Assembly (NCBI RefSeq): GCF_900099965.1
Contig: NZ_FNDJ01000027.1
Location: 1-64,000 of the forward strand
Source: Nonomuraea jiangxiensis
GTDB taxonomy: Bacteria > Actinomycetota > Actinomycetes > Streptosporangiales > Streptosporangiaceae
Direction: 5' to 3'
Length of the DNA stretch: 64,000 nucleotides
Shown: one piece after another, positions 45,838 to 55,087 of the stretch
Layout of the letters: each line of letters begins with the position of its first letter
How positions within the stretch are numbered: position 1 is the stretch's first letter
Notes under the pieces: model-generated
Told to the model about the DNA's origin: nothing
The model's input: only the letters and a program-made list of their open reading frames with translations
Database searches by the model: none
Position numbers and translations under genes: made by a program

Positions 45838-46488
45838 GTGACGCAAGTGCCCGACTGGCTCGACAGACTGGCGGCGCGGGCCCAGCGGGCCCGGGTTCCC
45901 CGATACATGCGGCCACCCGCGCGCGGCGGCCGGGACGCGGCCGTGCTGATGTTGTTCGGGGAGGGGGCGTTAGGGCCGGACGTCCTGCTCATCCAGCGCA
46001 GCACCCGGGGCCGCCGGCACGCGGGACAGCCCGCCTTCCCCGGCGGCGGCGTCGATCCCGAGGACGCCGGGCCGGTCGAGGCGGCGCTGCGGGAGGCCGA
46101 GGAGGAGACCGGGGTCGACCCGGCGGGGGTGCACGTGCTGTGCACGCTGCCCGAGCTCTACCTCGACCACAGCGACAACCGGGTCACGCCCGTGATCGCC
46201 TGGTGGCGCGAGCCCTCGGCGGTGCACGCGGCCTCGCCTGACGAGGTCGACTCCGTGGAGCGGGTGCCGATCGCCGAGCTGGTCGACCCGGGCAACCGGA
46301 TCATGTTGCGGCATCCCAGCGGGATGGCGGGGCCGGCGTTCAAGGTGCGGGGGATGCTGGTGTGGGGGTTCACCGCGATGGTGCTGGACTCGGTGCTGCG
46401 CGAAGGCGGGCTCGACCGGCCGTGGGACGACACGCGGGTGGAGGACATGCCGCCCGGGATGCTCAACCTCGCCTCACGACGAAGCTGA
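45838..46488 (+). CDS. Nudix hydrolase, probable CoA pyrophosphatase
   Basis: A 216-residue Nudix protein with the compact box GGGVDPEDAGPVEAALREA then EEETGV, preceded by RHAGQPAFPGG, a signature of CoA diphosphatases (NudL type). The GTG start at 45838 begins VTQVPDWLDRL, as in homologues. It is separated from nth by 40 bp and overlaps the 3' end of the convergent HEAT-repeat gene by 15 bp. Confidence 0.9.
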   Translation: MTQVPDWLDRLAARAQRARVPRYMRPPARGGRDAAVLMLFGEGALGPDVLLIQRSTRGRRHAGQPAFPGGGVDPEDAGPVEAALREAEEETGVDPAGVHVLCTLPELYLDHSDNRVTPVIAWWREPSAVHAASPDEVDSVERVPIAELVDPGNRIMLRHPSGMAGPAFKVRGMLVWGFTAMVLDSVLREGGLDRPWDDTRVEDMPPGMLNLASRRS

Positions 46489-47025
46489 CGGGCGTTCTCG
46501 CCGGTCGGACGGTTGCCGCGTTGACCGGAGGGCCACGCCCAGGGAGGCCCAGCCGGCCACGTCGGCGTCGCTGTCACATGCCAGCTTCCTGAGCGTGTCC
46601 AGGCCCGCCCGGTCCGGCGGCTCGCCGAGCACGTGCTGCAGCGCGTACGCGGCCCCGTACCTGACTCGGGCGTCCTCATGCCCGGCCAGCTCGATCACCG
46701 ACGGGAGCGCGCGCGGGTCGGCGAGGTGGCCGAAGGCGATCAGCACCGAGTAGAGCACCATGGCGTCGTCCTCGCTGGCGGCCAGATAACGCAGCACCGG
46801 CAGCGTACGGTCCACGAACGGCCGCAGCATCCCCATGATGTCCACGCCGAGCAGCCGCTCCGCGACGGTGTCGGCCGCGCACAACCGCCGCGCCTCGATG
46901 AACGACTCCAGGTCCCCCCGCTGGCGCAGCTGACAGATCACGTGCCAGCGCAGCGGGCCGTCAGGATCGGTGTCGCGCAGGGCTGCCTCGATGAGACCGC
47001 GCACTGTTCCCTCGGCCGGCGGCAT
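46474..47025 (-). CDS. HEAT-repeat protein
   Basis: A 183-residue helical-repeat protein. Repeats such as LPVLRYLAASEDDAMVLYSV and ALPSVIELAGHEDARVRYGA show the HEAT pattern of paired helices, suggesting a protein-binding scaffold. ATG 47025 (MPPAEGTVRG) is chosen; the frame extends to 47076, where it would overlap the promoter of the divergent protease gene. Function unknown. Confidence 0.75.
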   Translation of the reverse strand: MPPAEGTVRGLIEAALRDTDPDGPLRWHVICQLRQRGDLESFIEARRLCAADTVAERLLGVDIMGMLRPFVDRTLPVLRYLAASEDDAMVLYSVLIAFGHLADPRALPSVIELAGHEDARVRYGAAYALQHVLGEPPDRAGLDTLRKLACDSDADVAGWASLGVALRSTRQPSDRRERPSASS

Positions 47026-47107
47026 AGCGCTCAAGATAGCCAGGTGAGTGACGCCGTCCTGGCGGAAGACGTGCACACTTGACCGTATCGCTGGTTACCT
47101 TTGAAGC

Positions 47108-48298
47108 GTGCGCGGTGATCTGCTTGACCTCATATTGATCGGCCTCGTGATCGCCTTCGGCATCTCGGGTTATCGGCAGGGCTTCATCATCGGAGCGATG
47201 AGCTTCGTGGGGTTCGTCGGCGGGGCCGTGCTCGGTGTCTTCATCGCGCCGCCCATCTCCAAGGCCGTCGTCGACGGCGACACGCCGCAGGCACTGCTCG
47301 CCATCGTGATCGTCTTCCTGTCCGCCACCCTCGGTCAGTTCGCGTCCTCGACCCTCGGCGCGGTCGTGCGCAGCCACGTCACCTGGGAGCCGGCGAGGCT
47401 GGCCGACGCGGTGGGCGGCACGTTCGCCAGCGCGTTGTCGGTGCTGGTCATCGCCTGGCTGATCGGGTCGCTGATCGTCTCCACCGCGTTCACCCCGCTC
47501 GTCGACCAGGTGAAGAACTCCGCGCTGCTGACCACGGTCGACGACGCGATCCCGCAGGCCGCGCGCAACTGGCAGCAGCCGTTCAAGAAGTTCATCGACC
47601 GTTCGGACTTCCCGCCCGTGTTCGACGACATCGGCGCGGGGGCGTTCATCGACGTGCCGCCGCCCGACGAGAGCGTGCTGCGCGGCTCCAGGCTGTCCAG
47701 GGCGCGGGAGTCCATCGTCAAGGTGCAGGGCAATGCCGAGAGCTGCAACAAGCACATCGAGGGCACCGGCTTCGTCTACGCGCCCGACCGGATCATGACC
47801 AACGCCCACGTGGTCGCCGGCGTCACCCGTGACCTGCAGATCATCGACTCGACCAACACCCGCCACGAGGCCACGGTCGTCCGCTACAACCCGCGCCGCG
47901 ACATCGCCATCCTGTACGTGCCCGGCCTCGGCCTGCCGCAGCTGGCCTTCGACGGGGACGGCGGGCGCAACGACAACGCGATCATCGCCGGGTTCCCCAA
48001 GGGCCGGGGGTTCACCGCCGTGCCCGCCAGGATCGGCGGCCAGCTCGACGCCGAGGGTCCCGACATCTACCGCTCGCACACCGTCACGCGCCAGGTCTAC
48101 GCGATCCGCGGCGAGGTGCTGCCCGGTAACTCCGGCGGCCCGCTGCTCACGGAGAGCGGCGCCGTCTACGGCGTGATCTTCGCGGCCGCGATCAACGAGA
48201 AGGACACCGGCTACGTCCTGACGGCCGAGGAGGTCTCCCCCGACGCCGCCCAGGGCAGAAACGACACCACGCCGGACAGCACGGAGGAGTGCGACTGA
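47108..48298 (+). CDS. marP: MarP-like membrane serine protease (CvpA plus trypsin-like)
   Basis: A 396-residue membrane protease related to mycobacterial MarP, which protects cells from acid and oxidative stress. Four hydrophobic segments in the first 130 residues form a CvpA-like domain. The extracytoplasmic chymotrypsin-like domain has the complete triad: His234 in TNAHVVAG, Asp265 in RRDIAIL and Ser342 in GNSGGPLL. Two cysteines near 217 and the C-terminus (Cys395) could form a disulfide. GTG 47108 starts just before the first helix. Confidence 0.93.
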   Translation: MRGDLLDLILIGLVIAFGISGYRQGFIIGAMSFVGFVGGAVLGVFIAPPISKAVVDGDTPQALLAIVIVFLSATLGQFASSTLGAVVRSHVTWEPARLADAVGGTFASALSVLVIAWLIGSLIVSTAFTPLVDQVKNSALLTTVDDAIPQAARNWQQPFKKFIDRSDFPPVFDDIGAGAFIDVPPPDESVLRGSRLSRARESIVKVQGNAESCNKHIEGTGFVYAPDRIMTNAHVVAGVTRDLQIIDSTNTRHEATVVRYNPRRDIAILYVPGLGLPQLAFDGDGGRNDNAIIAGFPKGRGFTAVPARIGGQLDAEGPDIYRSHTVTRQVYAIRGEVLPGNSGGPLLTESGAVYGVIFAAAINEKDTGYVLTAEEVSPDAAQGRNDTTPDSTEECD

Positions 48299-48309
48299 GC
48301 GCGGGCCCG

Positions 48310-48753
48310 CTAGGCCGGCAGTTTCTCCATGATCAGGGCGATGGCCGCCTCGGGGTCGCTGTCCGCGCTCAGGCCCGAGGCCGCCTTGCCGACCGCGTCG
48401 TACGCGCCGCCGTACCCCTGGGCCTTGGCGGCGCCGCGGCTGAAGAGGGTCACCGCGCCGCGGCCGTTGCCCCGCTGGAGGTGCGTCAGCCCGACGCAGA
48501 TCTGCGCGAGCCCCTGCCACAACTCGCGCTCGTCCTCCGGCGCGCACTTCCAGCGGCCCTCGAACACCTCGTGCGCGTTGAACGGCATGCCCTCGCCCAG
48601 GAAACGGCGGCCGTCGGCCAGGGCCTGTTCGGTGGTGGGCGCGTAGTCGTCGGGGACCCTGGGCACGCCGGGGGAGCCGTAGGGGAGCGGCCTGCCGTAC
48701 GCGTCGCGCGGTCTGGCGTTACGCGGCCTGCCCTCGGGATCGCGGTCTCTCAT
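48310..48753 (-). CDS. DUF309 domain protein
   Basis: A 147-residue protein with the DUF309 signature: FNAHEVFEGRWK, then LWQGLAQICVGLTHLQRGN. The family is helical and of unknown function. The N-terminal 40 residues are Arg/Pro-rich and probably disordered. The start overlaps the end of the epoxide-hydrolase-like gene (ATGA), so both belong to one transcript. Confidence 0.9.
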   Translation of the reverse strand: MRDRDPEGRPRNARPRDAYGRPLPYGSPGVPRVPDDYAPTTEQALADGRRFLGEGMPFNAHEVFEGRWKCAPEDERELWQGLAQICVGLTHLQRGNGRGAVTLFSRGAAKAQGYGGAYDAVGKAASGLSADSDPEAAIALIMEKLPA

Positions 48754-49670
48754 CGGTCGGGTTCCGGATCGGCCAGCCAGCCGAGCAACTCGGTGTCGAA
48801 CACGTCAGGGATCTCCTCATGGGGGAAGTGGCCGGCCCCTTCGAGGAGCCGCCACCGGTAGGGCGCCGCCACGTAGCGGCTGGAGCCCTGTGCCGTACGC
48901 GGCAGCACGCACGGGTCGAGCGCACCGTGCAGGTGCAGCGTGGGAGCCTCGACCTCGGTACGCATGGCCCTGGCGTAGCGCCGGCCGTCGGGGCGTAGCT
49001 GCGAACGGCCGAACCACCTGTGGTATTCCAGCGCCGAGTGCGCCACGGCCGGGATCTGGAACGCCTCGCGGTAGGTCCGCTCCACCTCGGTCCGCGGCCA
49101 GCCCGGCCCGGACCACTCGCGGAGCAGCCGCCCCACCAGGGAGGCGTCGTGGCGGGTCAGCCGGTGCTCCGGCAGCAGCGGGAGCTGGTAGCCCAGGGTC
49201 CGGCGGCTGGCCTTGAGCTGGCCGAACGGGTCGGTCAGCAGCGCTCTGCGCAGCCGGAGGGGATGCGGCGACGACACGGCCACCAGCCGGCGCACGCACT
49301 TGGGGTCGAGTACGGCCATCGTCCAGGCCAGCAGCCCGCCCCAGTCGTGGCCGACCACGATCGCCCCGGTCTCGCCCAGCGCCCTGATCAGCCCGGTCGC
49401 GTCGGCGGCCAGCGTGGGCAGGTCGTAGCCGCGCGGCGGCTTGTCGCTGCCGCCGTAGCCGCGCAGGTCGGCCGCGACCGCCCGGTAGCCGGCCGCGGAC
49501 AGCGAGCTCAGCTGGTGCCGCCAGGTCCACCAGAACTGCGGGAACCCGTGCAGCAGCAGGACCAGCGGCCCCTCACCCGCCTCGACGACGTGGAAGCGGG
49601 TGCCGCCCGCGTGGACCGCGCGATGCGTCCACGGGCCCTCGATCTGGACGACGGACTCGTCAGGTGCCAT
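48750..49670 (-). CDS. Alpha/beta hydrolase, epoxide-hydrolase-like
   Basis: A 306-residue alpha/beta hydrolase. The nucleophile position is Asp in GHDWGG, as in epoxide hydrolases and haloalkane dehalogenases. LLLHGFPQFWWTW forms the oxyanion loop, and HLHGALDPC and GAGHFPHEE supply the acid and His. Its start overlaps the holin-like gene by 11 bp. Substrate unknown; detoxification of epoxides is a reasonable guess. Confidence 0.88.
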   Translation of the reverse strand: MAPDESVVQIEGPWTHRAVHAGGTRFHVVEAGEGPLVLLLHGFPQFWWTWRHQLSSLSAAGYRAVAADLRGYGGSDKPPRGYDLPTLAADATGLIRALGETGAIVVGHDWGGLLAWTMAVLDPKCVRRLVAVSSPHPLRLRRALLTDPFGQLKASRRTLGYQLPLLPEHRLTRHDASLVGRLLREWSGPGWPRTEVERTYREAFQIPAVAHSALEYHRWFGRSQLRPDGRRYARAMRTEVEAPTLHLHGALDPCVLPRTAQGSSRYVAAPYRWRLLEGAGHFPHEEIPDVFDTELLGWLADPEPDR

Positions 49671-50100
49671 CGCGGGTCACCGGCTCGCGGTCCGGGCTTG
49701 CCGCCGGGAGCACCTCGCCGTCGGGCGTGGCGATCTCCTTGAGACCCTTGATCGACCTGGCGGTACGTTTCATCCCGGCCAGGCCCTTGAGCCGGCGGAC
49801 TCCGATCAGCACCAGCAGACCCGCGACCAGCAGGTAGAACACGGTCACGATGAGGAAGGCCAGCCAGTTGGGCAGCCACTGGGCCAGGGCGTAGGCGATC
49901 GTGAACGAGGCCAGGATCAGGCACAGGTGCGCCATGAAGGCCGCCGCGGCGAACAGCCCGCCGGCCATGCCGACCCGCTTGGCGTCGAACCTGAACTCGG
50001 CCTTGGCCAGCTCGATCTCCGAGCGCACCAGCGACGAGATGTGACTGCTCGCCTGGGCGACCAGTGAACCCAGGGATTCTTCCTCGGGAGTCTGCGGCAT
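49660..50100 (-). CDS. Putative actinobacterial holin-X (phage_holin_3_6-like) membrane protein
   Basis: A 146-residue protein with an amphipathic N-terminal helix (SLVRSEIELAKAEFRFDAKR) and two membrane segments in the middle, the plan of the Actinobacterial Holin-X family found in many chromosomes without prophages. It lies upstream of the hydrolase and DUF309 genes and overlaps the former. A role in membrane permeability is only inferred from the family name. Confidence 0.85.
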   Translation of the reverse strand: MPQTPEEESLGSLVAQASSHISSLVRSEIELAKAEFRFDAKRVGMAGGLFAAAAFMAHLCLILASFTIAYALAQWLPNWLAFLIVTVFYLLVAGLLVLIGVRRLKGLAGMKRTARSIKGLKEIATPDGEVLPAASPDREPVTRDGT

Positions 50101-50510
50101 GAACGTCTCCTATCGAGGCCTGGTGGCCGTGTCAAACATCATCCAGCGCATTGACGCGGCTCGCGTACCCCGTACACGCGGCCGTCGCCCGGTGGCGTCA
50201 CTCGGACAGTCTTGCCAGGCCGGCCGGTGGTGACGGCCAGGCGGCGCCGAACACGCCGAGGAACTTACCGGGTACCGGTCCCTGCCCATCACTCCCAGAA
50301 CTACCCGATCGGACAAGATAGCGCCTGGGACGGGTGCGTGCGGCCGGACCCCCGGGGTGGGCACCGGTGGCGCCGGTGGATGGTCGCGGTGGATGGTCGC
50401 GGTGAGGGAGATGTCCGTGCCCCCGTACGGCCGTTGCGGCCGTGGCCTGCGGCGCCGTCCAACCGCATATCCCGATTTATGGGGACATGCGGTTGGGGAA
50501 GGCGGATTGT
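50101..50510. other. Intergenic region between acs end and holin-like gene
   Basis: About 410 bp without a supported gene. It contains the promoter of the holin-like operon near 50101-50180 and a hairpin downstream of acs. Confidence 0.5.
50459..50496 (-). terminator. Hairpin downstream of acs
   Basis: CCAACCGCAT at 50459-50468 and its exact complement at 50487-50496, with further partial pairing (ATCCC against GGGGA) inside. It lies 14 bp after the acs stop codon and probably terminates its transcript. Confidence 0.65.
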
Positions 50511-52484
50511 TCAGTCCTCGGACTTGGCCGTCGGGAGCTTCTCCGAGATGAGGTTCATCACCGTGCTGTCGGCCAGCGTGGTGACGTCGCCGATGCTGCG
50601 GTTCTCCGCCACGTCGCGCAGGAGGCGGCGCATGATCTTGCCGGAGCGGGTCTTGGGCAGCTCGGGCACCACCAGGATCTGGCGCGGCTTGGCGATCGGG
50701 CCCAGCGTCTTGGCCACGTGGTTACGCAGGTCGGTGGCGATGTCGTCGCTCTCCTCCGCCGTGCCGCGCAGGATCACGAACGACACGATGGCCTGGCCCG
50801 TCACCGGGTCGGTCGCGCCGACCACGGCCGCCTCGGCCACCTTCGGGTGGCTGACCAGCGCGCTCTCCACCTCCGTGGTGGAGATGTTGTGGCCGGAGAC
50901 GAGCATGACGTCGTCCACCCGGCCGAGCAGCCACAGGTCGCCGTCATCGTCCTTCTTGGCGCCGTCGCCGGGGAAGTACATCCCGTCGAACCTGCTCCAG
51001 TACGTGTCGATGTAGCGCTGGTCGTCGCCCCAGATCGTCCGGAGCATGGACGGCCACGGCTCGCGGACCACGAGGAAACCGCCTCCACCGTCCGGAACGC
51101 TGTTGCCCTGGTCGTCGACCACGTCGGCGACGATGCCCGGCAGCGGGCGCATCGCCGCGCCCGGCTTGCCCGCGGTCACGCCGGGCAGCGGGCTGATCAT
51201 GATCGCGCCGGTCTCCGTCTGCCACCAGGTGTCGACGACGGGGCAGCGCTCGCCGCCGATGTGCTCGCGGTACCAGACGTACGCCTCGGGGTTGATCGGC
51301 TCGCCGACGGAGCCCAGGATGCGCAGGCTGGACATGTCGTACTTGGCGGGGATGTCGTCGCCCCACTTCATGAACGTCCTGATCGCCGTGGGGGCGGTGT
51401 AGAGGATCGTGATCTTGTACTTCTGCACGATCTCCCAGAACCGGCCGCGGTGCGGGGTGTCCGGGGTGCCCTCGTAGATGACGCTGGTAGCGCCGTTGGC
51501 GAGGGGGCCGTACACGATGTAGGAGTGTCCGGTCACCCAGCCGATGTCGGCCGTGCACCAGTAGATGTCGGTCTCCGGCTTGAGGTCGAACACCGCGTCG
51601 TGCGTCCAGGCGGTCTGGGTCAGGTAGCCGCCGGTGGTGTGCAGGATGCCCTTGGGCTTGCCGGTGGTGCCGCTGGTGTAGAGGATGTACAGGGGGTGCT
51701 CGGCGTCGTGGGGCTCGGCGGTGTGCTGGTCGCTCTGGCGGTCGACCAGGTCGTGCCACCAGACGTCCTTGTCGGTGAAGGCGACGTCCTGTCCGGTGCG
51801 CCGTACGACGAGGACGTGCTCGACCTGCGGGCACTCGGCGACGGCCTCGTCCACGGTCGGCTTGAGGGCCGACGGGTTGCCCCTGCGGTAGCCGCCGTCG
51901 GCGGTGATCACGAGCTTGGCGTCGGCGTCGTCGATCCGGCTCTTCAGCGCCGTCGCCGAGAACCCGCCGAACACCACCGAGTGCACCGCCCCGATGCGGG
52001 CGCAGGCGAGCATGGCGATGGGCAGCTCGGGGATCATCGGCATGTAGATCGCCACCCGGTCGCCCTTGGCGACGCCGAGCTCCCGCAGGGCGTTGGCGGC
52101 CTTGCTGACCTCGGTCTTCAGGCCGTTGTAGGTGAGGGTACGGGTGTCGCCCTCGGGCTCGCCCTCCCAATGGTAGGCGACCTTGTCGCCGCGACCTTCC
52201 TCCACGTGGCGGTCGACGCAGTTGTAGGCGACGTTGAGCTCGCCTCCCAAGAACCACTTGGCGAAGGGCGGGTTCCACTCCAGCGTCTTGTCCCACCGCT
52301 TGGCCCAGGTCAGTCGCTCGGCGGCCCGCTCCCAGAAGGCGAGACGGTCGGCGGCGGCCTCGCTATATGCGGCGGCGGTCACGTTCGCGGCCGCTGCCAG
52401 GTCGGCCGGAGGGGCGAACCGGCGGTTCTCCTGTAGCAGATTTGACAGCGCCTGAGTCTCGTTGCCAGAGGTTTCCGGGGCCAC
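50511..52484 (-). CDS. acs: Acetyl-CoA synthetase
   Basis: A 657-residue AMP-forming enzyme that converts acetate, ATP and CoA to acetyl-CoA. It has the long N-terminal Acs domain ([20 protein letters not shown]), the adenylation motif [20 protein letters not shown], and the C-terminal [13 protein letters not shown] with the acetylatable lysine that is controlled by Pat-type acetylation in actinomycetes. It is monocistronic by appearance. Its acetyl-CoA product is the precursor of the malonyl units used by the PKS, but no direct link is shown. Confidence 0.96.
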   Translation of the reverse strand: MAPETSGNETQALSNLLQENRRFAPPADLAAAANVTAAAYSEAAADRLAFWERAAERLTWAKRWDKTLEWNPPFAKWFLGGELNVAYNCVDRHVEEGRGDKVAYHWEGEPEGDTRTLTYNGLKTEVSKAANALRELGVAKGDRVAIYMPMIPELPIAMLACARIGAVHSVVFGGFSATALKSRIDDADAKLVITADGGYRRGNPSALKPTVDEAVAECPQVEHVLVVRRTGQDVAFTDKDVWWHDLVDRQSDQHTAEPHDAEHPLYILYTSGTTGKPKGILHTTGGYLTQTAWTHDAVFDLKPETDIYWCTADIGWVTGHSYIVYGPLANGATSVIYEGTPDTPHRGRFWEIVQKYKITILYTAPTAIRTFMKWGDDIPAKYDMSSLRILGSVGEPINPEAYVWYREHIGGERCPVVDTWWQTETGAIMISPLPGVTAGKPGAAMRPLPGIVADVVDDQGNSVPDGGGGFLVVREPWPSMLRTIWGDDQRYIDTYWSRFDGMYFPGDGAKKDDDGDLWLLGRVDDVMLVSGHNISTTEVESALVSHPKVAEAAVVGATDPVTGQAIVSFVILRGTAEESDDIATDLRNHVAKTLGPIAKPRQILVVPELPKTRSGKIMRRLLRDVAENRSIGDVTTLADSTVMNLISEKLPTAKSED

Positions 52485-52937
52485 CTCGTGCTCCTTCTAT
52501 GGCCAGTTGGATAGGTCGTGTCCCACTTCACCAGCTCACGGCCTCCACACACAAGAGGTCTAGACAGGTCTGTACCGTGGTCCGTGCCACTGTGGTCAGG
52601 GGGCCCATAAAGTGGTGAGTACCGACGAATCGGCCACCCCTATATTCTCCTGATTTCAGTATTACAACGTTTCAATTGCGCTTGTAAGGCGACGAGATAA
52701 GGCTTGGAACGTTGTACAGTACTTTCCGACGCACTGTCATCGCATCGCCTCAAACCGTGTTCCCGGTGCTTCCGGGGTTGTTCGCCGCGTTCAATCGTTC
52801 TCCTCAGTACGCTGACGGGTTCGTCACCATCCGCGAGGCCGCACTACTCGCTGACACCTTGATCCGAGGGCGGGCAGGAGCGGCGAACCACCGGCACCTG
52901 CGGCGTTGATCCTGGCCACCCACTAGGGTCGGGTTTC
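52485..52937. promoter_or_regulatory. Divergent region between acs and Fic-like gene
   Basis: A 453-bp gap, AT-richer from about 52630 to 52740. It contains the interrupted palindrome at 52663-52716. A frame from 52712 has no recognisable content. The region must hold promoters for both divergent genes. Confidence 0.5.
52663..52716. promoter_or_regulatory. Interrupted 13-bp palindrome, possible operator
   Basis: TACAACGTTTCAA at 52663-52675 and TTGGAACGTTGTA at 52704-52716 are inverted copies matching at 12 of 13 positions with a 28-bp spacer. Each half contains AACGTT. Two half-sites four turns apart could bind a regulator that loops DNA upstream of acs. Confidence 0.4.
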
Positions 52938-53786
52938 GTGAGTGACCCGTTGGCCGTGATCGCCGGGTTCCCTGGCGTGCCCGAGGCGGTGGACCAGGCC
53001 CGTGAGGCCGTTGACAGGCTTTACCGCCATCGCGTCCTGCGCCGGGCCAGCCCGGCGGTGTCCGCGGAGTCGTCGTTGCGCGGCGCCCGCGCCTCGGCCG
53101 CCCTTGAGGGGGTGGACGTTCCCCTGGAGGCCCTGCGCCGGGACGAGATTGACGACCCGCTGGTCCAGGGGGCGCTACGCGCGTCGGCGGAGCTGGGCCG
53201 CCTGGGCTCGACCTGGCGAAAGGCTCCCCGGCAGGTGCTCGCCCGGCTCCACTCCGTGGCGGCGGCCGGCCTCACGGGTCAGGCGGCTTCGGCGGGTGGA
53301 GCGGCTCCGGAGGCTGGGGCAGGGGGTGAGTCGGCTGAGGCGGCCCGGATGACCGCTCTGGGCCGCCCCCGGACGTCCGACCAGGCCCCCGACCCTCTGG
53401 GCCTGGGTCCGGCCCCGGGCGCCGCGGAGGCGTCGGCCCGCCTCGACAGCCTGCTCGACCTGCTGGAACGGCCCACGAAGGCGCCCGCGCTGGTGCTGGC
53501 CGCCGTCGTACACGCCGAGCTGGCCGTGCTGCGCCCCTTCGGCGTGGCGGACGGCGTCGTGGCCCGCGCGGCGGAGCGCCTGACCCTGGTGGAGTACGGC
53601 CTGGATCCGAAGTCCCTGGTGGCCGTGGAGGTGGGGCACCTGGAGCAGCCGTACGCCGAGGGTCTGCGGGCGTACCTGACCGGGACATCGGAGGGCGTGG
53701 GCCGCTGGATACAACAATGTGCCTCCGCGGTTACCCTCGGCGTACGCGAGGCGACTGCGGTCTGTGAGGCCATGCAAAGGGGCTGA
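52938..53786 (+). CDS. Degenerate Fic-like protein
   Basis: A 282-residue protein with the layout of Fic proteins: an N-terminal SAALEGVDVPL stretch like the inhibitory (S/T)xxxE helix, then a helical core. Where the AMP-transferase motif HPFxDGNGR should be, it has RPFGVADGVVARA, so the catalytic His and Asn are missing and activity is not expected. A low-complexity Ala/Gly/Pro insertion (about residues 115-165) interrupts the middle. The GTG start at 52938 has only weak ribosome-site evidence. Position beside acs and before the ssd/tad genes is similar in other actinomycetes. Confidence 0.7.
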   Translation: MSDPLAVIAGFPGVPEAVDQAREAVDRLYRHRVLRRASPAVSAESSLRGARASAALEGVDVPLEALRRDEIDDPLVQGALRASAELGRLGSTWRKAPRQVLARLHSVAAAGLTGQAASAGGAAPEAGAGGESAEAARMTALGRPRTSDQAPDPLGLGPAPGAAEASARLDSLLDLLERPTKAPALVLAAVVHAELAVLRPFGVADGVVARAAERLTLVEYGLDPKSLVAVEVGHLEQPYAEGLRAYLTGTSEGVGRWIQQCASAVTLGVREATAVCEAMQRG

Positions 53787-53808
53787 GAGAGCCGCGGCTG
53801 ACATAGCT

Positions 53809-53836
53809 GACGGCGTCTCAGTCAAGAGACGCCGTC
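53809..53836 (+). terminator. Hairpin terminator after the Fic-like gene
   Basis: A perfect 11-bp inverted repeat, GACGGCGTCTC and complement, with a six-base loop, 23 bp after the stop codon. No T tract. Confidence 0.7.
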
Positions 53837-54425
53837 TGCCGGTGCATCACACCGGGTTACCAAGCGTGCACCTCAATTCGTCGGAGCGGGTCAAGCCCGT
53901 CACGACGCGCCTCCCGCGGCTGGTCGCGCGTGGGTGCCTGGGTGATGCACCCGGACAAGGGGTCCGTGTCACCTTTCTACGACGGATCCACCCTGATGGG
54001 AACCCCTCGGACCAAGACCTTTACCCACCCGTGGACCAGGCTCCGACCGCCCATCCGAACCGCCCTCCGATGTGTCGGCCGCCCAGCCCTGACGATCACT
54101 CTCTGTGACGGCCTTTATGTGATCGTTATGGCGCTGCCAAAAAACTTGGCGAAAATGCGAGATTGCTCCTCGACGAAACTCGAGTCGATCGGGCAGCATA
54201 CGTTGGTATCGCCCCAAACTGGAGCCGACTGTGCGGGGGATAGGTTTGCAAGTCCCTTGCCAGGCTCCGGTCAAGTGATGAAAGCTTTCTTCTGAAACGG
54301 GACCGGCTCTACCCCCCCGGAGCCGGACCGATCAGGCGACCCCCGCTCTCCCCCCCGGCGGGGGTCGCCCCTTTTCCCCCTCAACCACCTGGTCACGGCG
54401 GAACCACCAGCCCCACCACGCTCCC

Positions 54426-54495
54426 CACCCGCGAGGCTGCTGTGGGCGGCACAGTGCGCACCCACCCGCGAGGCCGCTGCGGGGCACAGTGCGCA
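54426..54495. repeat. Two direct repeats of about 35 bp
   Basis: CACCCGCGAGGCTGCTG through GGCACAGTGCGCA at 54426-54460 is repeated with small differences and a two-base deletion at 54463-54495. They lie in non-coding DNA. Confidence 0.7.
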
Positions 54496-54960
54496 TCCAC
54501 CCGAAGGTCCTGCCCGCCGCCCCACGCCCCACCAGCGCCCCTCCACACCGCCCTACGCCTCTCCCGCCAACGCCGCTGGCGTCCGGTCCGAGCGGCTCCA
54601 CGTTTCGCCCAAGCGCATCCCTCTACACATCTCGCCGACCTCACCTGCCCAGGCCACGCGCCCGCCTGCTTCAGGCGCCTGCCTGCGTTACCCGCCTGCC
54701 TGCGTCACCCGCTCGCCCAGGCCACGCTCCTGCCCAAGCGGCGCGCCCCGCGTGAGCCGCGCCTGCCTGGGCCGCGTCTGCCTGGGCCGCGTGGCCGCCC
54801 GAGCTGGTCGCTCTGCCCAAGTAGCTCCTTGCCTTGCCTGGGCCGCTAAAGCCCTAAGCGGCTCCACCCGCGCCTCTCAGCCTGCATCGCATTTGGCCCC
54901 CATCGCTCTGCCTGAGCCGCTCCACCGGCGTTGCCCCGCCTCGGCCGCTTCACCCCAGCG

Positions 54961-54969
54961 TTATCCACA
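54961..54969 (+). other. DnaA-box-like sequence
   Basis: An exact TTATCCACA, the bacterial DnaA-box consensus, 119 bp upstream of the ssd start. Two more exact copies lie at 62480 and 62511 in the same locus. Confidence 0.45.
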
Positions 54970-55087
54970 GGAGCCCCTCAACCAGCACCCACAATCCCCA
55001 GAACCCCGTTCGGTGCCCCGCCATCCCCACCCCCTCCATCAGGGTTGAGCTCCGCTGAGTCCCCAACCCCACAGGAAGGCCACAAGG

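Larger units (their letters stand above)
53837..55087. other. Long gene-poor gap upstream of ssd
   Basis: About 1.25 kb without a gene I can support. From about 54290 it is extremely C-rich and repetitive, with direct repeats (54426-54495) and degenerate CCTGCCTG/GGGCCGCGT tandem words (about 54660-54800). A DnaA-box-like TTATCCACA lies at 54961. Open frames here are proline/arginine strings with no coding character. Confidence 0.6.

Noticed and set aside
52712-52909. A 65-residue frame between acs and the Fic-like gene
   Set aside because: It starts inside the palindrome, has no ribosome site and no recognisable sequence. Better explained as regulatory DNA.
54332-55048. Several proline- or glycine-rich frames before ssd
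   Set aside because: They reflect C-rich tandem repeats on one strand, with no ribosome sites and no domain content.
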